The position numbers and the translations under genes are program-made. From an uncultured Celeribacter sp. (GTDB taxonomy: Bacteria; Pseudomonadota; Alphaproteobacteria; Rhodobacterales; Rhodobacteraceae), in NCBI RefSeq assembly GCF_963675965.1, contig NZ_OY780935.1, forward strand, positions 814,001-878,000: 64,000 bases of DNA, read 5' to 3'. Below are positions 16,874-25,954 of the stretch, one piece after another; positions within the stretch are counted from its first letter, which is position 1; each line of letters begins with the position of its first letter. Below the pieces are notes generated by a model. It worked only from the letters and a program-made list of their open reading frames with translations. It made no database searches and was not told where the DNA came from.

Positions 16874-17839
16874 CTATTCCGCAGCTTCGGACACCGTGCC
16901 CTCAAACTTAGCCCCGTCCGGACGGGTCACCGTGTCAGCAGAGCTTTCATCCGGCCCCATGTAGAGCCCGCGGCGTGCCGTGAACCGGGCGGCGATAAAG
17001 CGCATGAATTCCGTCACGCGGGGGACATGGCGCAAATCGGGGTGTGTCAGAACCCAGATCGGCACATGATCGGTCAGATGCATGCCGGGCACACGGACCA
17101 GCCCCGGATCACTGTCACCCAGAAAATGCGCCGTGCGCACCATGCCAACGCCATTGCGGGCCAAAGCCATTGCCGTCACCATATCGTCGGTGCGCATGGC
17201 TGCATGGCAATTTGGCATATCGGCAAAAAGGCCCGCAGGATTGGACTGCTGCCAGGCAATGAACGAAATATATGGCAGACGCCGATCCGGCGCCTTACCC
17301 GACAGCACATCCTTGTATTCACTTATGAAATCCGGTGCGGCAAACCAGCCAGCGCGCTGCGCCGTCATCATCCGTCCCCAGAGGCTTTCTTCGGGCGACT
17401 GGGTCACACGGATCGCCACATCGGCCTCGCGCCGGTGCAGGTTCAGCACCTCGGTTGCTCCCAGAACCTGAAGATCAATGGCCGGGTGCAATTCCTTGAA
17501 GGTCTTTAGATCTTCGGCAAAGTGGTCTTCCGCCAGAAGCGGCGGAATGGTCACTTTCAATTCGCCTTCTTCGGTTTCATCGCGCGCGGCCAAGGCCATG
17601 TCGAGCGCCACCATACGTGCCTCGACCTCTTCGGCGTGGGCAATGGCGACCTGACCAGCCTCCGTCGGCTGCAGCCCCGAAGCCAGACGCGTGAAGAAGC
17701 GCACCCCTGCAGCATCTTCCGCCTTGGCCAACTGGCGTGACACCGTCGCATGGTTCACGCCCAGAATACGAGCGGCACCAGACAGCCCACCCTCTCGCGC
17801 AACGGCGAGGATATATCGAAGAGAATCCCAATCAGTCAT
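16874..17839 (-). CDS. LysR-family transcriptional regulator
   Basis: 321-aa LTTR. The N-terminal winged helix-turn-helix covers residues 1-60 (LRYILAVAREGGLSGAARIL then GVNHATVSRQLAKAE), followed by a LysR substrate-binding domain. The LGVNHATVSRQ recognition helix places it in the subgroup that controls single divergent genes or its own gene. The effector is unknown. The only thing upstream on the opposite strand is a possible 32-aa ORF; the proline genes lie further on. A Shine-Dalgarno is not obvious. Confidence 0.92.
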   Translation of the reverse strand: MTDWDSLRYILAVAREGGLSGAARILGVNHATVSRQLAKAEDAAGVRFFTRLASGLQPTEAGQVAIAHAEEVEARMVALDMALAARDETEEGELKVTIPPLLAEDHFAEDLKTFKELHPAIDLQVLGATEVLNLHRREADVAIRVTQSPEESLWGRMMTAQRAGWFAAPDFISEYKDVLSGKAPDRRLPYISFIAWQQSNPAGLFADMPNCHAAMRTDDMVTAMALARNGVGMVRTAHFLGDSDPGLVRVPGMHLTDHVPIWVLTHPDLRHVPRVTEFMRFIAARFTARRGLYMGPDESSADTVTRPDGAKFEGTVSEAAE

Positions 17840-17886
17840 GGCGCCAGCTTACATTACATCCATTTACGCACAAGGGGGGCGCTATC

Positions 17887-17985
17887 ATGCAAACCACTGA
17901 ACAGCAAGGCAAAGGACATTTTTGCTGGCACTGCCGCAAAATACGTCAAACCATAGCCCGCATTGCGGACCATGGCAGAATTTAA
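17887..17985 (+). CDS. Possible 32-aa CXXC small protein
   Basis: A short frame divergent from the LysR gene, reading MQTTEQQGKGHFCWHCRKIR and then QTIARIADHGRI. A CWHC pair (C13, C16) plus histidines could bind a metal, and the rest is basic. A G-rich stretch (AAGGGGGG) lies about 7 bases before the ATG and could act as ribosome binding site. A hairpin follows the stop. I recognise no family. The position, divergent from a LysR regulator, is where a regulator's target usually lies, but the ORF is too short to be sure. Confidence 0.35.
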   Translation: MQTTEQQGKGHFCWHCRKIRQTIARIADHGRI

Positions 17986-17988
17986 ACA

Positions 17989-18013
17989 CTGTGCAACAAG
18001 GTTTTAAGCACAG
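17989..18013 (-). terminator. Weak terminator after putA
   Basis: On the minus strand CTGTGC pairs with GCACAG around a 13-nt loop, followed by TGTTTAAATT. It lies just after the putA stop. Confidence 0.45.
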
Positions 18014-18029
18014 ATCCTGATCGTCGACC

Positions 18030-21000
18030 TCAGCCCGCCAGAAGCGCAGCGTTACCGCCTGCCGCGGTGGTATCGACACAGAGGTGGCGTTCATGGGTGA
18101 CATGCGCCCGATCGGGCAATGCCATCAACACCGGCACGATCGCCCCCTCGCGGGAAGCCAGCGCTCGGGCATAGGCCCGGCCCGCCTCTTCATCGCCCCA
18201 CCACAAGACAGCAGAGAAGTCCTTCATCCCGGCCAGCACCTTGGCCGAAAGCTTGCCTGCGATCGGCACAGCCAGCCCGCCCAGTGCCTCAACCGCAGTG
18301 ATCTGAGCGTTCATCACCTCTGCGGTCGGGCCAAGGCACAAAACCGGGGTCCGCGTCACCTCTGACAAGCGGTTCAATTCGCCGGTTGGCCCCGGCATCA
18401 GCCTCTCGTCCAGACGGATCTCAGCGGCCCGCGACAAAGCCGCCTGAACCTCGTGTGGAGCCGCGTCCTGCGCCCAGCGCTGCGGCGCGGCCTGACCAGG
18501 CGCCGGAGCGAAGAACCGTGGCAGGTAGGACGGCCCACCCGCTTTCGGCCCGGTCCCCGAAAGGCCTTCGCCGCCGAAAGGCTGCGAGCCCACCACCGCG
18601 CCGATTTGGTTGCGGTTGACGTAGATGTTGCCGACATGGATCGCGTCGGTGATTTCCTGCACCCGGTTGTCGATCCGCGTGTGCAACCCGAAGGTCAGCC
18701 CAAAGCCGCGGGCATTGATATCCGCCACGACCTTGTCGATCTCCGCAGCCCTGAAGGTGGCCACATGCAGGACCGGACCGAAAATTTCACGCTCCAGATC
18801 TGCGATGCCATCAACCTTCAGCAGCGTCGGCGCTACAAACGTCCCCTGCTGTGGCGCCTTCAGTTGATGCAACACAGCATTGCCACGAGCCGCGATATAG
18901 GCGTTGATTTCCTGCTGCGCAGCCTTGTCGATCACCGGACCGACGTCGGTGGACAGCAACCATGGATCGCCGATGCTCAGTTCATCCATGGCGCCTTTGA
19001 TCATCTCGATCAGATGCAGGGCGCTGTCTTCCTGCACGTACAAACAGCGCAGCGCCGAACAACGTTGCCCGGCGGACTGGAAGGCCGAGGCAACGATATC
19101 GCGCACCGCCTGTTCCGGCAGCGCCGTGCTGTCGACGATCATCGCGTTGAGACCGCCGGTTTCGGCAATCAACGGCGTTCCCGGGTCCAGATGTTCCGCC
19201 ATCGTGCGGTTGATCCGCTGGGCCGTGTCGGTGGAGCCAGTGAACACCACCGCCTTCACCCGCGCATCCGAGGTGATCTGTGCGCCAACCGTGGAGCCGC
19301 GCCCGGTGACCAGCTGCAAAACCGGTCGCGGCACTCCGGCCTGATGCAGAAGCTGCACGGCCATGAACGCGACCAACGGCGTTTGTTCCGCCGGTTTACA
19401 GATCACCGCATTGCCCGCCATGAGCGCAGCAGAGATCTGACCGGTGAAAATCGCCAGCGGGAAGTTCCACGGGCTGATCGCGGCGACAATGCCGCGTGCC
19501 ACACCCGGATTGGTCTCCCCTTGCTGCGCATAATAGCGCAGGAAATCCACCGCCTCGCGCAATTCGCCGACCGCATCCGACAGCGACTTGCCCGCCTCGC
19601 GCCCAAGGACGGCAAACAGCGGCCCATAGTTGGCTTCATAAAGATCCGCCGCCCGGCGCAGCACAGCGGCACGCTCTGCAGCCGGCGCGTTCCAGACCTG
19701 CGCATCGTCCAGCGCGCGCGACACCGTAGCCGCATCGGCCTCCAGCACCTCACTCACCGCCGCCCCCGTTGCCGGATTGGTGATCGTCACCTCGCTGCCC
19801 GTCGCGGGGCGCAGCGTCAGCGGCATGGCTTTGGGCAGAACCACATCACGGGCTCGGTCGATCTCGGCCAGCGTGCTTTCGTCGGTCAGATCAAAGCCCC
19901 GCGCATTCACCCGATCTGCGCCGAAAATCGCGGAGGGCGCGACGAGCCCTGAGGGGGCTTTGGCCGATGCCAGCCCGTAGAACGGATCGCGGGCAATATC
20001 CTGCGGGCGAACGCTTTCGTCCACGATCTGATGCACGAAAGACGAATTCGCGCCGTTCTCCAGAAGCCGACGCACCAGATAGGCCAGCAGGTCACGATGC
20101 GCCCCCACGGGGGCATAGATGCGGCAATGGCCTTTGGTCTCTTTCAGCACGATATCATGGAGCCGCTCGCCCATCCCGTGCAGACGCTGGAATTCGAACG
20201 GACGATCCCCGGCCAGCTCCAGAACCGCCGCGACGGTATGGGCGTTATGGGTGGCAAACTGCGGGAAAATTCGGTCGCCCAGATCCAACAGCTTGCGCGC
20301 CAGACAGATGTAAGAGACATCCGTTGCGGTCTTGGAGGTAAACAGGGAGAAATCCGACAGGCCTTCGACCTGCGCCAGTTTCATCTCCGTATCCCAATAG
20401 GCGCCTTTCACCAGCCGCACGTTGATCTTGCGGTCGTAGCGGATCGCCATGTCGTAAAGCGCATCAATCGCCGCCCCGGCGCGTTTGCCATAGGCCTGCA
20501 CCACGATCCCAAGACCGTCCCAGCCATCAAGCTCGGGATCGGCCATGATCGCCTCGATCACCTTGAACGACAGCACCAGACGGTCCTGTTCTTCGGCGTC
20601 CACATGCATGCCGATGCCTACGGATTTGGCCTGACGCGCGAGCTGCAACACCACAGGCACCAGCTCGGCCAAAAGGCGCTCTTCCTGCGCCACTTCATAG
20701 CGCGGATGCAGCGCCGAGAGCTTGATCGAAATGCCGGGATTGTCGACGATGCTGCCACGCGTTGCGGCCCGACCGATGGAGGCAATCGCATCGGCATAGG
20801 ACTTGGCATAGCGATCCGCATCGGCTCGCGTCATTGCCGCCTCGCCCAGCATGTCAAAAGAATAGGTAAAGCCCTGTTCGACCCGGTCCTGCCCGCGTTT
20901 CAAGGCGCCTTCGATGGTTTCGCCCAGAACGAACTGACGTCCCATTTCCTTCATGGCGCGCCCCACTGCGGTGCGGATGACCGGTTCGCCCAGCCGTTTG

Positions 21001-21437
21001 ATCGCCCCGCGCAGCGTGCCCGCGACCCCAGGCTGATCGTCGTCCAGCACCTTACCGGTCAGCATCAGCGCCCAGGTTGAAGCGTTCACCAGCGAAGACG
21101 CAGCCGTCCCAAGGTGTTTGCTCCATTCCGAGGGTGCGATCTTGTCTTCGATCAGCGCATCGATGGTAAACCGGTCCGGCACCCGCAACATGGCCTCAGC
21201 CAGACACATCAAAGCAACGCCCTCGCGCGTGGACAGGCCGTATTCAGCCAGAAAATGCTCCATCAACGTCGGCTTCGCCTCGGTCCGGATCCGCGTCACC
21301 AGGGTGGCGGCCCGTTCGGAAATAAGATGGCGAGAGGCCTCAGAGAGACCCGCATCAGCCACAAGCTGTGCCAGCACATCTTCTTCGGGGGCGAATTTCT
21401 GGGTCAGACCAAGGTCTGGGTAGTGAGTCGGGGTCAT
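18030..21437 (-). CDS. putA: Bifunctional proline dehydrogenase / P5C dehydrogenase
   Basis: 1135-aa PutA that oxidises proline to glutamate in two steps at the membrane. An N-terminal PRODH barrel (to about residue 480) has IRYDRKINVRLVKGAYWDTE and FQRLHGMGERLHD. The aldehyde dehydrogenase domain (about 530-1000) has the active-site cysteine in FQSAGQRCSALRC and the glutamate in AETGGLNAMIVD. A C-terminal extension is consistent with a long type B PutA that forms a substrate tunnel lid. No N-terminal ribbon-helix-helix DNA-binding domain is seen, so regulation falls to the divergent Lrp-type PutR. The regulatory gap is 109 bp. Confidence 0.96.
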   Translation of the reverse strand: MTPTHYPDLGLTQKFAPEEDVLAQLVADAGLSEASRHLISERAATLVTRIRTEAKPTLMEHFLAEYGLSTREGVALMCLAEAMLRVPDRFTIDALIEDKIAPSEWSKHLGTAASSLVNASTWALMLTGKVLDDDQPGVAGTLRGAIKRLGEPVIRTAVGRAMKEMGRQFVLGETIEGALKRGQDRVEQGFTYSFDMLGEAAMTRADADRYAKSYADAIASIGRAATRGSIVDNPGISIKLSALHPRYEVAQEERLLAELVPVVLQLARQAKSVGIGMHVDAEEQDRLVLSFKVIEAIMADPELDGWDGLGIVVQAYGKRAGAAIDALYDMAIRYDRKINVRLVKGAYWDTEMKLAQVEGLSDFSLFTSKTATDVSYICLARKLLDLGDRIFPQFATHNAHTVAAVLELAGDRPFEFQRLHGMGERLHDIVLKETKGHCRIYAPVGAHRDLLAYLVRRLLENGANSSFVHQIVDESVRPQDIARDPFYGLASAKAPSGLVAPSAIFGADRVNARGFDLTDESTLAEIDRARDVVLPKAMPLTLRPATGSEVTITNPATGAAVSEVLEADAATVSRALDDAQVWNAPAAERAAVLRRAADLYEANYGPLFAVLGREAGKSLSDAVGELREAVDFLRYYAQQGETNPGVARGIVAAISPWNFPLAIFTGQISAALMAGNAVICKPAEQTPLVAFMAVQLLHQAGVPRPVLQLVTGRGSTVGAQITSDARVKAVVFTGSTDTAQRINRTMAEHLDPGTPLIAETGGLNAMIVDSTALPEQAVRDIVASAFQSAGQRCSALRCLYVQEDSALHLIEMIKGAMDELSIGDPWLLSTDVGPVIDKAAQQEINAYIAARGNAVLHQLKAPQQGTFVAPTLLKVDGIADLEREIFGPVLHVATFRAAEIDKVVADINARGFGLTFGLHTRIDNRVQEITDAIHVGNIYVNRNQIGAVVGSQPFGGEGLSGTGPKAGGPSYLPRFFAPAPGQAAPQRWAQDAAPHEVQAALSRAAEIRLDERLMPGPTGELNRLSEVTRTPVLCLGPTAEVMNAQITAVEALGGLAVPIAGKLSAKVLAGMKDFSAVLWWGDEEAGRAYARALASREGAIVPVLMALPDRAHVTHERHLCVDTTAAGGNAALLAG

Positions 21438-21478
21438 GGCGCGTTCCTTTGGATCTGCCCCTGATTTACGCGTTCAAG

Positions 21479-21528
21479 AATAGACGTTGTGACTTAAATT
21501 TAATATTAATGTAGACGAAACGACTATT
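21479..21528. promoter_or_regulatory. putA-putR divergent operator region
   Basis: An inverted repeat, AATAGACGTT (21479-21488) and AACGACTATT (21519-21528), differs at one position. It flanks an AT-rich core with two overlapping palindromes, TTAAATTTAA (21494-21503) and TTAATATTAA (21500-21509). TAGACG also recurs directly at 21481 and 21512, three helical turns apart. The layout fits binding by an Lrp-type octamer such as PutR. Confidence 0.6.
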
Positions 21529-21546
21529 TTAAGGGTATAAATTAGC

Positions 21547-22011
21547 ATGAAAGACAAGTTGGACGCCACCAATCAGCGCATCCTGCATGAACTCGTGGCC
21601 AATGCGCGTATTCCGATCACCGATCTGGCCAAAACCGTTGGCCTGTCCAAGACCCCCGTCGCCCAGCGCATCCGCCAGATGGAAGAGATGGGGCTGATCA
21701 CCGGCTACCGTGCCATTCTGTCGCCGCTCAAGCTTGGGCTCACCCATATCACCTATGTCGAGGTCAGTGTCTCGGACACCCGCCAAAAGGCGCTTGAGCA
21801 GTTCAATGCCGCCGTGCGTCTGATCCCCGAAGTCGAAGAGTGCTATATGATCGCCGGCGGCTTCGACTACCAAATCAAACTGCGTTCGCGTGACATGGCG
21901 CATTTTCGTCAGATCATGGCAGAACGGATTTCCACCCTGCCCTATGTCACGTCGACCACCAGCTATGTCGCCATGGAGGCCATCGTGGAACAAAGCTGGG
22001 TGCATCTTTGA
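21547..22011 (+). CDS. putR: Lrp/AsnC-family regulator, probable PutR
   Basis: 154-aa Lrp-type regulator. The helix-turn-helix covers residues 1-60 (LDATNQRILHELVANARIPI then TDLAKTVGLSKTPVAQRI) and the RAM ligand-binding domain follows (GYRAILSPLKLG, EVEECYMIAGGFDYQ). It is divergent from putA with 109 bp between the starts. In alphaproteobacteria PutR activates putA in response to proline, which is the likely role here. The AT-rich intergenic region with a near-perfect inverted repeat is the probable operator. Confidence 0.9.
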   Translation: MKDKLDATNQRILHELVANARIPITDLAKTVGLSKTPVAQRIRQMEEMGLITGYRAILSPLKLGLTHITYVEVSVSDTRQKALEQFNAAVRLIPEVEECYMIAGGFDYQIKLRSRDMAHFRQIMAERISTLPYVTSTTSYVAMEAIVEQSWVHL

Positions 22012-22182
22012 GGCGTTCCCGGAAGCCCGCGCGCCGGTTGTAGCGCCCATCAAAGCACCTTTAGGGGGAAAAACCGGGCAAACACTCCCCTTTGTTCCCA
22101 AGAGAGCACCGCATAGCCTGCGCCACGGTTTAACGACGAACGAACAATACGTTACAACACATCGAATCATTTTGAGGTTCTT

Positions 22183-22860
22183 ATGTCCGCTGCGCTTAAA
22201 AGCATCACGCCCATTGTCCGCAAGGAAACGCTCGCCACGATTGTGCGCGAGGAACTGCGGTCAGCCCTGATGGCGGGGCGGTTTCAACCCGGTGAAAAGC
22301 TCACCATCCGCGCTGTCGCCAGCGCGCTTGACGTCAGCCTGACACCGGCGCGCGAAGCGCTTTACAACCTGATGTCAGAAGGCGTGCTGGACTCTGGTCC
22401 CAATGGAACCGTCTTCGTGCCGGTTCTGAACCAAACCCGCCTGCGCGAACTGACAAAAATCCGGATCAGCCTTGAGGGCATGGCCGCTTGCGAAGCCATG
22501 GCCCATCTGACCCCACGACAGATCAACAAATTGACGACTTTGAACACCAAACTGAGCGAGGCAGAACTCCGGCTGGATTATTCAAGCATGATCCAAATGA
22601 ACTGGAAGTTCCATTTCGACATATACGAAGCCGCACAGATGCCGACCCTGTTTCGCATGATCGAAGGCTGCTGGCTGAAGATGGGATCTTACCTGAACCT
22701 GATCTACCCGGCCTATGGTGAAACCGGGGAAGGTCTGCAAAATCATCAGCGGATCATTGAGGCGTTGCAGAACAAAGATGCCGAGGCGCTGTCGCAGACC
22801 ATCCGGAAGGATATCGAACAGTCCTGCGACTGGGTTGTGCAGATGGTCGAAGCAGGCTGA
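22183..22860 (+). CDS. GntR-family (FadR/FCD) regulator
   Basis: 225-aa regulator. The N-terminal winged helix (residues 10-75, REELRSALMAGRFQPGEKLT then IRAVASALDVSLTPAREALY) is of GntR type. The C-terminal FCD helical bundle carries the metal-ligand region KFHFDIYEAAQMPTLFRMIE. It lies downstream of putR and upstream of proC on the same strand. It may sense an organic or amino acid, but there is no direct evidence that it controls proline genes. The ATG is preceded by GAGG. Confidence 0.9.
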   Translation: MSAALKSITPIVRKETLATIVREELRSALMAGRFQPGEKLTIRAVASALDVSLTPAREALYNLMSEGVLDSGPNGTVFVPVLNQTRLRELTKIRISLEGMAACEAMAHLTPRQINKLTTLNTKLSEAELRLDYSSMIQMNWKFHFDIYEAAQMPTLFRMIEGCWLKMGSYLNLIYPAYGETGEGLQNHQRIIEALQNKDAEALSQTIRKDIEQSCDWVVQMVEAG

Positions 22861-23003
22861 TCAGCGCCCCAGAGCCGCCCCTGCCGGGCTGCATTTCCAG
22901 ACCAAGGGGTTGCATACCCCAGAGAATATGGGACAGGTGTCAGGGCAACGGACCCGCCCCCCGTGGCGGCCAATAAATATTTCCAACTGCTGAGGGACCT
23001 CAC

Positions 23004-23810
23004 ATGACGCAACTTCTTCTGATCGGCTGTGGCAACATGGGCCATGCCATGTTGGCGGGCTGGATGCGACTGGACAATGCGCCCGAAGTCACGGTGATCG
23101 AACCGACCGAGACGCTGCGCACCCGTGCAGCCGGGACCGGGGCAACCACCTTTGCCGCCGCACAAGATCTGGCCCTGGATTACGCGCCCGATGTGGTCGT
23201 TTTTGCGGTCAAGCCGCAGATCATTTCCACGGTGCTGGCAGATTACGCCCGGTTCCGCTCAGCCTGTTTCGTCTCCGTCGCCGCGGGCACAACACTGGCC
23301 ACGCTGGAAGCAGGCCTTGGCGCGGAAGCGGCCCTCGTGCGGGTGATGCCCAACACGCCCGCCGCGATTTCGCGCGGGGTGTTCGGTCTGTTTGCCAATG
23401 CCCGCACCACGGCGGCGCAAGTCGACACGGTCACCACATTGTTGTCAGCGGGGGGCACGGTTCTGGCGGTCGACAGCGAAGACCAGATCGACATGATCAC
23501 CGCCGTCTCCGGCTCGGGTCCGGCCTATGTCTTTCACATGATCGAAGCCCTGTCCGAAGCTGCCAAACGCGTCGGCCTGCCCGAGGATATCGCCGTGGAA
23601 GCCGCCCGTCAGACCGTCTTTGGCGCAGCCGCCCTGGCCGAGAGTGCCCCCGAAGATGCCGCCCAGCTGCGCGTCAATGTGACCAGCCCTAACGGCACCA
23701 CCGCCGCAGCGCTGGATGTTCTGATGGGCGAGGACCGGCTGACCGATCTGATGACCCGCGCCGTCGAAGCCGCTTTTATCCGGGCGCAGGAACTGGCAAA
23801 GGGCAATTGA
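23004..23810 (+). CDS. proC: Pyrroline-5-carboxylate reductase
   Basis: 268 aa, the usual ProC size. It makes proline from P5C using NAD(P)H. The Rossmann motif is LIGCGNMGHAML at residues 5-16. The family signature appears as SGSGPAYVFHMIEALSEAAK and then VGLPEDIAVEAARQT. The C-terminal SPNGTTAAALDVL loop is also typical. Its location near putA and putR places opposing proline pathways side by side. A Shine-Dalgarno GAGGG lies just before the ATG. Confidence 0.95.
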   Translation: MTQLLLIGCGNMGHAMLAGWMRLDNAPEVTVIEPTETLRTRAAGTGATTFAAAQDLALDYAPDVVVFAVKPQIISTVLADYARFRSACFVSVAAGTTLATLEAGLGAEAALVRVMPNTPAAISRGVFGLFANARTTAAQVDTVTTLLSAGGTVLAVDSEDQIDMITAVSGSGPAYVFHMIEALSEAAKRVGLPEDIAVEAARQTVFGAAALAESAPEDAAQLRVNVTSPNGTTAAALDVLMGEDRLTDLMTRAVEAAFIRAQELAKGN

Positions 23811-23863
23811 TCCCGACACATTGCAACGGATGCCGGCGGAGCGCGCCCAAAGAAACGTCCCCG

Positions 23864-23898
23864 CAAAAATGCCGCCCGTCTGAAACAGATCGGGCGGC
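23864..23898 (-). terminator. Intrinsic terminator of the ABC permease gene
   Basis: On the minus strand a long stem (GCCGCCCG with CGGGCGGC plus TCTG with CAGA and a single bulge) is followed by ATTTTT. It lies downstream of the minus-strand permease gene and between convergent genes. Confidence 0.75.
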
Positions 23899-24081
23899 AG
23901 GATAGGGCAGGCACAGGGACGGCCTGCCTTCAGGAAAGAAGCTGCGCCCTGCCGCCAGTGCCATAGGCTGCCCCATGTGTTTTGACGGCCAAAACCCTTG
24001 GCACCCGTCAAGCATGACCGCTCCGGGTTAATTTTCGATTGCCGGCAGGGATGCCGCGCCTGTGCACATGCGCGGGTGCGC

Positions 24082-25800
24082 TCAGGTCATATCCGCGGCG
24101 TTCTCGGAACGCGCCATCAGCAGCACCGCCACAAGCCCAACACCGATCACCAGAAGCGCCGCAGGCGAGGCTTCCTCCAGATGCTCAAGCGAGGCCTTCT
24201 CATAGACCCGCGTGGCCAGCGTGTTGTAATTGAACGGGCGCAGCAGCAGGGTTGCGGGAAGTTCCTTCACACAATCCACAAAGACCAGAAGCAAGGCCGT
24301 GCCGACAGAGCTGCGGATCAGCGGCACATAGACCCGGCGCAATGTCCCGCCCAATGTCTGCCCCAGGGAGCGTGCGGCCATCGGCAGCGAAGGGGCTACC
24401 CGACCCATCGCGGCATCTGTCGCGCCCTGAGCAATGGCGAAAAACCGCACCGCATAGGCCAGAACGATGGCGAAGGCCGATCCGGTCAGCAGCAGGCCGA
24501 CATCGCGCCCCGTAGCCATTTCGATACCATCGGCAATGGCCTGATCAAGCCCCGCCAGCGGGATCAGAATCCCGATACCCAGCACCGCCCCCGGTGCCGC
24601 ATAGCCCAATGTCGTGAAGGGCAGCACCATACGCGGCAGTTTGCGCCCGGTCAGACGCACCCCGTAAACCATAAACAGGGCCGCAAGAACGGTCAGAATC
24701 GCCGCAGACCCCGCGACGCTGAGCGTGTTCGTCAAGGCAGACAGCAGCCCCGGCGCCAGCCATTGTTCGGGTTCTCCCAACGCGTGGTGCAGCATCACGC
24801 CAACCGGCAGGACAAATCCCAGAAGAAACGGCAGAGCACAAAGAACCATGGCCAAAAGCCCCTGCCCCATCGTCAGGCGGATCGGCGCAATCGGACGCGG
24901 GTCGCGCGCGCCTGCGTGAAACCGTGCCCGCCCGCGCGAGGCCTTTTCCAGCGCGACGAGCAGAAAAATCACCGCCAGCACCACACAGGCGATCTGCGCG
25001 GCGCCGCCCGCGTTGCCGCCTTCCAGCCATGTCGAAAAGATCCCCGTGGTCAGCGTCTGCACGGAAAAATAGGACACGGTGCCATAGTCCGAAACGCTTT
25101 CCATCATCACGATGGCAACCCCCGCCGCAATCGCGGGCCGCGCCATCGGCAGGCCCACGCGCCAGAACCGGGCAAAAGGACCCGCGCCCAGCGCCCGTGC
25201 GGTTTCATAAACCGACCCCGATTGTTCCCGAAATGCTGCGCGCGCCATCAAAAACACATAGGGCGTCAGCGCCCCGGCCAACACCAGAATGGCCGAGCCG
25301 AGCGACCGGATTTCCGGGAAATAGTAATCGCGTGAGGTTTGCCAACCAAAGGTCTGACGCAAAAGGCTTTGCACCGGACCGGCATACTCAAAGAAATCGA
25401 CCAGCGCATAGGCACCCACATAGGCCGGGATTGCCAACGGCAAGAGCAACAGCCATTCCAGAGCCCGCGACAGAGGAAAGCGATACATGGTGACGAGCCA
25501 GGCCGTGCCCGTGCCCATCACCGCCGCAAGCGCCGCCACACCCAGCGCCAGCCAGCCCGTCGTAGCCAGATAGCGTGGCAGGGTCGTGGACAGAAGATGT
25601 GGCCAGATATTGTCGGTCGGGTGAAAGGCGATCCAGACCACTGCAATCAGTGGCAACAGCACAATCAGCGCAATCACAAAGGCCCCCACCGACCAAGGCG
25701 ATACTATGGACACACGGGTCAGCCCACCGTGACGCGGGGCATCGGCAGAATGGGCGCAGCTCGGGGCGGGCCTAGGGGCGGGCACGGGTCCTTGGGTCAT
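24082..25800 (-). CDS. Iron(III)-type ABC transporter permease
   Basis: 572-aa permease with two fused binding-protein-dependent transport domains, about twelve TMs in all. This dual form is typical of ferric iron (FbpB/SfuB) transporters. Coupling-loop signatures are seen in ARALGAGPFARFWRVGLPMA and ARSLGQTLGGTLRRVYVPLI. The chosen start at 25800 (MTQGPVPAPRPAPS) removes a long, non-homologous extension. No periplasmic binding protein or ATPase gene is adjacent. An iron-type ATPase gene sits about 28 kb away at 53932-55053, so the parts may work together. Substrate is inferred from architecture. Confidence 0.85.
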   Translation of the reverse strand: MTQGPVPAPRPAPSCAHSADAPRHGGLTRVSIVSPWSVGAFVIALIVLLPLIAVVWIAFHPTDNIWPHLLSTTLPRYLATTGWLALGVAALAAVMGTGTAWLVTMYRFPLSRALEWLLLLPLAIPAYVGAYALVDFFEYAGPVQSLLRQTFGWQTSRDYYFPEIRSLGSAILVLAGALTPYVFLMARAAFREQSGSVYETARALGAGPFARFWRVGLPMARPAIAAGVAIVMMESVSDYGTVSYFSVQTLTTGIFSTWLEGGNAGGAAQIACVVLAVIFLLVALEKASRGRARFHAGARDPRPIAPIRLTMGQGLLAMVLCALPFLLGFVLPVGVMLHHALGEPEQWLAPGLLSALTNTLSVAGSAAILTVLAALFMVYGVRLTGRKLPRMVLPFTTLGYAAPGAVLGIGILIPLAGLDQAIADGIEMATGRDVGLLLTGSAFAIVLAYAVRFFAIAQGATDAAMGRVAPSLPMAARSLGQTLGGTLRRVYVPLIRSSVGTALLLVFVDCVKELPATLLLRPFNYNTLATRVYEKASLEHLEEASPAALLVIGVGLVAVLLMARSENAADMT

Positions 25801-25954
25801 GGCTTTCGCATAGGCGAATTCAGTTTCCCTGTCCAGAAATCTGCATATAGTAGACCAATACTGAACATCCGTTCGACGGACGTGATTTTCTCGGCAGAAA
25901 CACTGTGCTACAGAACCGTAAACGCCGACCAGCCAGACGAGGATCGAAGACCCG

